Below, piece after piece: positions 59,090 to 64,000 of a stretch of DNA of 64,000 nucleotides. The notes below the pieces were generated by a model. It ran no database searches. It was not told where the DNA came from and saw nothing but the letters and a program-made list of their open reading frames with translations. Position 1 is the stretch's first letter, and every line of letters starts with the position of its first letter. The translations under genes were made by a program, and so were the position numbers. The DNA is from Episyrphus balteatus. Its lineage: Eukaryota > Arthropoda > Insecta > Diptera > Syrphidae. The stretch lies in NCBI RefSeq assembly GCF_945859705.1, contig NC_079134.1, positions 71,094,323 through 71,158,322 on the forward strand, read 5' to 3'.

Positions 59090-60592
59090 CACTGTTGTCC
59101 AAAATGACTTATCTCGTTGCAAAAATCATAACTTTTGAACGGATTGAGGTAGCGGTACAGTTTTTTTTTTTAATTTGAAGGAAATTTCCAGGGCTGTTAC
59201 ACCAATGAATTTCAAGAAAATTGTTTTACAGGGTGTTTAGGAATCATCGGCCGAAAACCGATTTTCTTAAAAAAAAAATATTTAAATTAAAATTGGTATG
59301 CCATTTTGTAGAAATCACTAATTCACATCTAAAAAAAGTTCAGATTACACTTTTCCATGATATTACGATTATAGAGAATGCCAAAAAAGTTGGTCCCGGA
59401 AGTCCGTCTGTCTGTCTGTCTGTATAAGGATCTACATCCTAAACGGATGGACCGATTGACTTTAAATTTGGTATGTAGCATTTTTTGGAGACCCTCCAGA
59501 GGTGTTTTTGGAATTAAATTTTTTGGGCCAAAAATAACGGTACTTGTCATACACCAATTTCAGTAAAGCTGTAATTGCTCAAAAACGGCTCCAACGATTT
59601 TGTTTAAAAAATTCAAATGTAAGTTTGAAAACAAGGTCTATCTTCTAATGAAAAAATTTTTTTTGGAAAATCATTATTAACGGTACCTGCCATAGAACGG
59701 TTTTTTTTAAATCCGATATTCTCCGAAACGGCTTATTCGATTTCAACGAAACTTTTTTTGAAGAAGCACTTATATAACTCAAATATAAGCCAAAAATAAA
59801 ATTTCAAAAAAAATAATTTTTGGATTTTTAAAAAAATTTTGAAATTTTTTTTTGAAAAATAAAATTTTCGAAAACGGGACATTGTATTTTTTTGAAATTT
59901 TGTTTTTAGATGTGGATTAGTGATTTCTACAAAATGGCATACCAATTTTAATTTAAACATTTTTTTTAAAGAAAATCTGTTCCTTCTGCCTTCATTTTTT
60001 TTTTCAAAGTACAAAATCTCGGCAGTGCGCAAGCATGCGCAGCTAAATATTTTTATTTTGAATCAATAATTGATTGGTACACATACCCTATTCGGCTTAA
60101 TGCATGGAACCGAATGGAATTTTTACGGTACCTGCCATAAAACCGTTTTTTTCAAATCCGATATTCTCCAAAACGGCTTATTCGATTTCAACGAAACTTT
60201 TTGTGAAGAAGCACTTATATAACTCAAATATAAGCCAAAAATAAAATTTCAAAAAAAATAATTTTTGGATTTTTAAAAAAATTTTGAAATTTTTTTTTGA
60301 AAAATAAAATTTTCGAAAACGGGACATTGTATTTTTTTGAAATTTTGTTTTTAGATGTGGATTAGTGATTTCTACAAAATGGCATACCAATTTTAATTTA
60401 AACTTTTTTTTTAAAGAAAATCTGTTTTTGGCCGATGATTCCGAAACACCCTGTGAAATAATTTTATTGAAATTCATTGGTATAACAGCCCTAGAAATGT
60501 CCTTCAAATAAAAAAAAAAAATTGTACCGCTAACTCAATCCGTTCAAAAGTTATGATTTTTGCAACGAGATAAGTCATTTTGGACAACCGTG
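59090..60592. mobile_element. Transib-like palindromic insertion, 1503 bp
   Basis: Both ends start CAC(T/G)GTTGTCC and continue aaaatgacttatctcg as long inverted repeats. A 5-bp duplication CGCCG flanks it (59085-59089, 60593-60597). GC-rich 5-bp duplications and CAC termini are characteristic of Transib. Removing the element plus one duplication restores the LINE frame exactly through SPGLDGVFPLM. The interior has long mirrored arms, an internal tandem-like part (59690-59990 and 60130-60430), a 'ctgtctgtctgtctgt' tract and no transposase. Non-autonomous. Confidence 0.8.
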
Positions 60593-60597
60593 CGCCG

Positions 60598-61946
60598 TCC
60601 AGGCCTGGAGATTTATAAGGAGAGAAGGAGTTGATGGCCCAGATCAACTTTTCTTTCGTAATAATTTCTCTAGGAATTTCACAAAATGAGTGCAAAGAGT
60701 TTGTGGAAACATTTTCCAATTCAGAGTTACTACCTGGGAAGTGAGCTTGCACCAGGAGTTCTAAGCTGTCTTGACAAGATTCAGTCCATTGGTTATCAGG
60801 CCCTTTTAGGGAGCCTATAGGAGTGATTGTTTTGGAGAGGATCTTCCTTAGTCTTGCCGAATGATTTGTACATTCGATAGTACTACAAAAGTTTCTCCAA
60901 GAACATCGTTTGGCTCGTTGAGTTTCTGTCTTAAATTTTCTTTGACTGGTTTTGTAGGATTCCCAATCACTTTCAGCTCTAGTGCGTTTAGCACGATTGA
61001 AAAGTTTTCTAGTTTCTTTTCTTATGCTACTGAGCTCAACTGTCCACCAGGGTGGTTTGTTGTTTTTCTTCGTCGCGGTAATAAGAGGACAACTTTTGTC
61101 CAATGCATCGCGTAGAATTCCTGTGAATTCCTCTGTCAATTTATCTAAGCCATTTGGGTCTAGATTATTATCAGTCCTCAGGGGACTGAGGTTCTTAACT
61201 ATTTCCCTATTGAATACCTGCCAATCGGTACGCCTATTATTCCTAAAGGGCTTATTGTGCCTATCAGCATCAGGGATATAAAATTCTATTAGCCTATGGT
61301 CGGAAAAAGAGATTTCATCTAAAACCTTCCATTTTTCTAATAGGCAAGTGTCTGAGTTATTCGTCAAAGTAATATCAAGAACCTCTTCACGTGTTTTTGT
61401 AACAAAGGTGGGGGTGTTGCCTCTGTTAGCTACCACAAGGTTATTTTCGATAATATATTCGAAGAGGGACTCGCCCCTAGTATTTATGTCAGTGCTTCCC
61501 CATTGCACATGATGTGAATTAGAATCACAACCTAAAATGATATCAAATTTGTTCTTACTTGCAAAAGATATCAACGTTTTAGTGATATCTGCCGGTGGTC
61601 CTTCTATGCTATCATACGGCATGTAGGTGGAAGAGAAGATGAGCGTTGGAAGCCCATCGCGTTCCAGTTTTACCGTAGTCTGGTCAATGTTGCTGTAAGT
61701 AGTTAGAAGAAAAAGATTAAACTGTTTCTTAGCTACTATGCATGTTCTAGGGTTACTATTTTGACTGTCAAGATTTGACTTGTACAGCAGTAGTTCTTAA
61801 GATTGTAGACCCTTGATATTCCCTCTTACAACCCAGGGTTCCTGTATCAGGGCTACGTCATATTGTCTACTCTCCATGAGGTAGACAAGGTTAGCAGTTG
61901 CGGCTTTACTATGATGAAGATTGATTTGTAAGATTTTCAATTCCAT
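60598..61946 (-). pseudogene. LINE ORF2, endonuclease and RT start
   Basis: Starts at ATG 61946, directly after the ORF1 stop. APE-type endonuclease motifs: LKILQINLHHSKAAT, DVALIQEPWVV, then an in-frame TAA at 61797-61799, FSSTYMPYDS, GCDSNSHHVQWGSTD (near 61500), DITLTN and FSDHRLIEF. A basic linker (WSDW.., RAKRTRAESDWESY) leads to the RT beginning INSFSPYKSPGLDG, where the Transib-like element is inserted. It nicks the target site. One nonsense codon plus the insertion inactivate it. Confidence 0.9.
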
Positions 61947-62147
61947 TTATATAATAAAGTTTAAGTTCAACGAATTACTAACCTGTTTTCTCTCGTTGCG
62001 AATCAATCTAAGTTTGCACCTAGTGATCCCAACGCGTACCTTAAAGTCAGCCTTCCTCAGGAGTGGTAAAGATTTGTGACTCAATCTCACCACCACTTCG
62101 GTGCCATCATTCGTTCTTTCACACTTGACCCATTCCCATTCTCTGCT
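61947..62147 (-). pseudogene. LINE ORF1 C-terminal remnant
   Basis: On the minus strand an open stretch of 66 codons ends at TAA 61947-61949, one base before the ORF2 ATG. It includes VVVRLSHKSLPLLRKADFKV and RVGITRCKLR, which resembles the segment before the zinc knuckles of LINE ORF1 (Gag-like) proteins. The knuckles themselves are absent, so it is probably truncated or internally deleted. Low-identity assignment from position and motif. Confidence 0.5.
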
Positions 62148-62622
62148 CTAGAGATCACTATTCAGGGATGATTTCATCAAAGATTCGGTCTTTTCTATCA
62201 ATCGTACTTTCGTTCATTTAATCGAAACCATTTCTTTTTCACTCATTTCGTTCTGACAAATGAGAGAAGACACAAGAAATCGCGTATAACCTGAAATATT
62301 AACATTTCAATGCATCCATATAAAACAATTTTTCGTTTATATTTTATATGAGAGTTTTTTAAAAATCTAATTATCTCCGCTTTTTTTTGAAAATATATTT
62401 TTGGAAAATTTTAATGGTAAATTTGATTATTAGTAAGGCATTATGTCTCCGTCAAGTTCAAAACGTGGAAATAGATACATCAAAAATAAAAAGAAGTCAA
62501 GGTCAGATATTCGATAGAAATTCCCAATCGAATCCGATTCAATTCAAACTCTGAACCTGCTTATATAAACTTGTATCAGTTGTATGCATGGAATCGAAAT
62601 GATGATTGAGAATGAATGGAAT
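62148..62622. other. AT-rich stretch, no gene
   Basis: Upstream of the LINE remnant. Nothing recognised. The 5' end of the LINE is not defined here. Confidence 0.5.
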
Positions 62623-62969
62623 GTCAGCTATTACATGAAGCCTCAAGAGGCTTGACTCTTTTTTCTAATTTTCTTTTGATAATCATTCTGTGAGGCGCGT
62701 ACTATTACACGATGCCTCTTGAGTCCAGGACTCAAATTTGACATTTCTCTTTTGATTTAAAATTTGTTGTTGTATTGCACCAAGAAGCAAAAAGAAATGA
62801 AAGAGAATGTTGAAAAAAGGAAAAGTGGAAAAAGAAACGTCAAAAAAGAGTCTCAGAATTCCGACCCACGTCCGTCGGTCGGATAATTTTTTGTTTCATC
62901 TTTTTTCTCTTTTGAACTCATTACGTTTGAAAAGAGGCGCGCCTCTTGAGGCTTCATGTAATAGCTGAC
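62623..62969. mobile_element. MITE, 347 bp, with tgtcagctattacatg ends
   Basis: The ends read gtcagctattacatgaagcc and are exact mirrors over about 28 bases, with weaker inner similarity ('gcctcttgag' repeats at about 62713 and 62942). No reading frame fits a transposase. Target duplication not clear. Confidence 0.7.
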
Positions 62970-63008
62970 AATGAACGAAATCCGAGTTCTGAGAGATTTC
63001 TTAGATGA

Positions 63009-63112
63009 TTTTTGATTGTGAACGATTTGGATGAACAAAACGTTCTTTTCCACTTCGTGGTTTTTGATTGTAAACGATTTGGATGAACGAAGCGTACTTT
63101 TCTACTTCGTAC
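63009..63112. repeat. 52-bp tandem duplication
   Basis: Two copies (63009-63060, 63061-63112) of tttttgattgtgaacgattt..ctacttcgt(a/g), with several substitutions. Noncoding. Confidence 0.8.
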
Positions 63113-63394
63113 TTTCTTATTTTATGAACGAGATTGATATAAGGATTGATTGATTTGGTTTATAGTGATTGCAACCACTCAGAATTTTCGATGAACGGGT
63201 CAAAAAGACCGAATCAATCACGATTGACACAGCTCTAAAATCAGCATGAAAGGGTTAAAGGGAAAGTTATGAATGAAATGTTTTAGTTCAAAAGCTGATT
63301 TCTTGCGAGAACAATATTTAAATAGTAATCTTCTGAGTTCATTTAAAAAAGTAATAGTTTTATAAAAAACAATGGAAGAACAAAGTATTAGCTT

Positions 63395-63720
63395 AAATAC
63401 ACTGGTCAACAAAATTTAACTTTTTTTTTGCCACAAGAAACAAAATATACTTTTCTAGTAGTTTTTGAGGTGCTGAATCCGAATCTGAAGTCAGAAAAAT
63501 TTGATTGGCCTTCGTTTTTGAAATATTACCGTTAGAAAATGTCAAAGAACGTAATTTTGGCTGTTTTCGAGGTTCTGTTTTTATGAGAGGTAATTCATCA
63601 TTAACAAATTTGTAACGGTTATTATAAGAACTGATATTCTTCTTTCAAAAACTGTTTAAATTTTCCCGATATCTCTTTTATTGCTCGAGATATCTTAAGT
63701 TTCATTTAATAAGTCAAAGA
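63395..63720 (+). repeat. Diverged copy of the array-arm repeat
   Basis: It shares with 17493-17775 the order actggtcaacaa, 'atatacttttct', 'gaatc.gaagtcagaaaaat', 'tttttga.ata..cgttagaa', 'aacaaatttgtaacggtt' and 'atatctctttt'. Clearly older than the array copies. Confidence 0.65.
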
Positions 63721-63769
63721 GAAACTAAACTTAATCTAAAGTTTAAGTCACTGGGTCACAGAATTGTTG

Positions 63770-64000
63770 CCACAAAAACCAAAATATACTTTTCTGAAGG
63801 TTTTCGAGCTGCTGAACTCAAATCCGCAATCGGAAAAATTCTATTAGCCTCCGTTCTTGAAATATAACCGTTATAAAAAAACACTTTTTTGCATTTTATA
63901 ACGGTAATATTTTAAGAACGAAGGCTAATAGAATTTTTCTAATTGTGGATTCGAGTTCAGCAACCCAAAAACCTTCAGAAAAGTATATTTTGATTCTTGT
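63770..64000. repeat. Inverted repeat at window end
   Basis: The left arm (about 63774-63885) and right arm (about 63893-64000) are reverse complements built from the same 'aaaatatacttttctgaagg' and 'ataaccgttataaaa' motifs. The palindrome probably extends past the window. Confidence 0.75.

Noticed and set aside
60178..60507. Lys/Phe-rich frames at 59733-60032 and 60178-60507
   Set aside because: They are two copies of an AT-rich subrepeat in the Transib-like MITE and have no coding signature.

Overview
The window looks like gene-poor, repeat-dense chromatin from an insect, most likely a fly. The basis is the AT-richness, the mix of element families (errantivirus-like Gypsy, P/Galileo-like, Transib-like and Harbinger-like DNA elements, Jockey/CR1-type and RNase H-bearing LINEs) and one possible 61-bp intron. 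The order is my inference; nothing here fixes a species. I find no convincing conserved host gene and no tRNA or rRNA. Almost every long reading frame belongs to a mobile element, and most are broken.

Layout. 0-7.1 kb: AT-rich DNA with a broken Tigger/pogo transposase, a small LINE tail with a 14-bp target duplication, a 1.6-kb foldback, a Harbinger-like MITE and a TA-flanked hairpin MITE. 7.1-13.3 kb: a solo copy of a repeat core, (CCTAA)n, then a 3'-truncated errantivirus-like Gypsy element (LTR, primer-binding site, gag) on the minus strand. Its gag is split by a 3.67-kb palindromic foldback with a 7-bp target duplication, resembling Galileo of the P superfamily. 13.3-37.7 kb: five nearly identical copies of a palindromic unit, joined at two kinds of junction. 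37.7-42.1 kb: the terminal repeat of that element, a possible short spliced frame, and an intact 962-codon LINE ORF. 42.1-56.3 kb: a second, less rearranged member of the same terminal-repeat family. 56.7-62.15 kb: a minus-strand LINE with endonuclease, RT and RNase H, ending in (CCTAA)n and carrying a Transib-like insertion. 62.2-64 kb: AT-rich DNA with a MITE, a 52-bp tandem duplication and another palindrome.

The most interesting locus is 49.7-54.7 kb. Between long inverted terminal repeats lie three decayed minus-strand genes recalling the virion genes of adintoviruses/Polintons: a parvovirus-type phospholipase A2 domain, a small hydrophobic pX/core-like protein and an adenain-type cysteine protease. 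Between them, on the plus strand, is a broken P-element-type transposase (THAP-like domain, coiled coil, start of the catalytic domain). The repeated unit at 13-37 kb carries sequence related to the end of the phospholipase gene and to the same terminal repeat, so the array appears to be an amplified deletion derivative of this family.

The left terminal repeat of that locus was later interrupted by a complete Gypsy element (42689-49119, LTRs about 99% identical, 4-bp ATAT target duplication) and by a LINE tail. The Gypsy right LTR holds another LINE tail. Gypsy gag and pol appear linked by a -1 frameshift signal.
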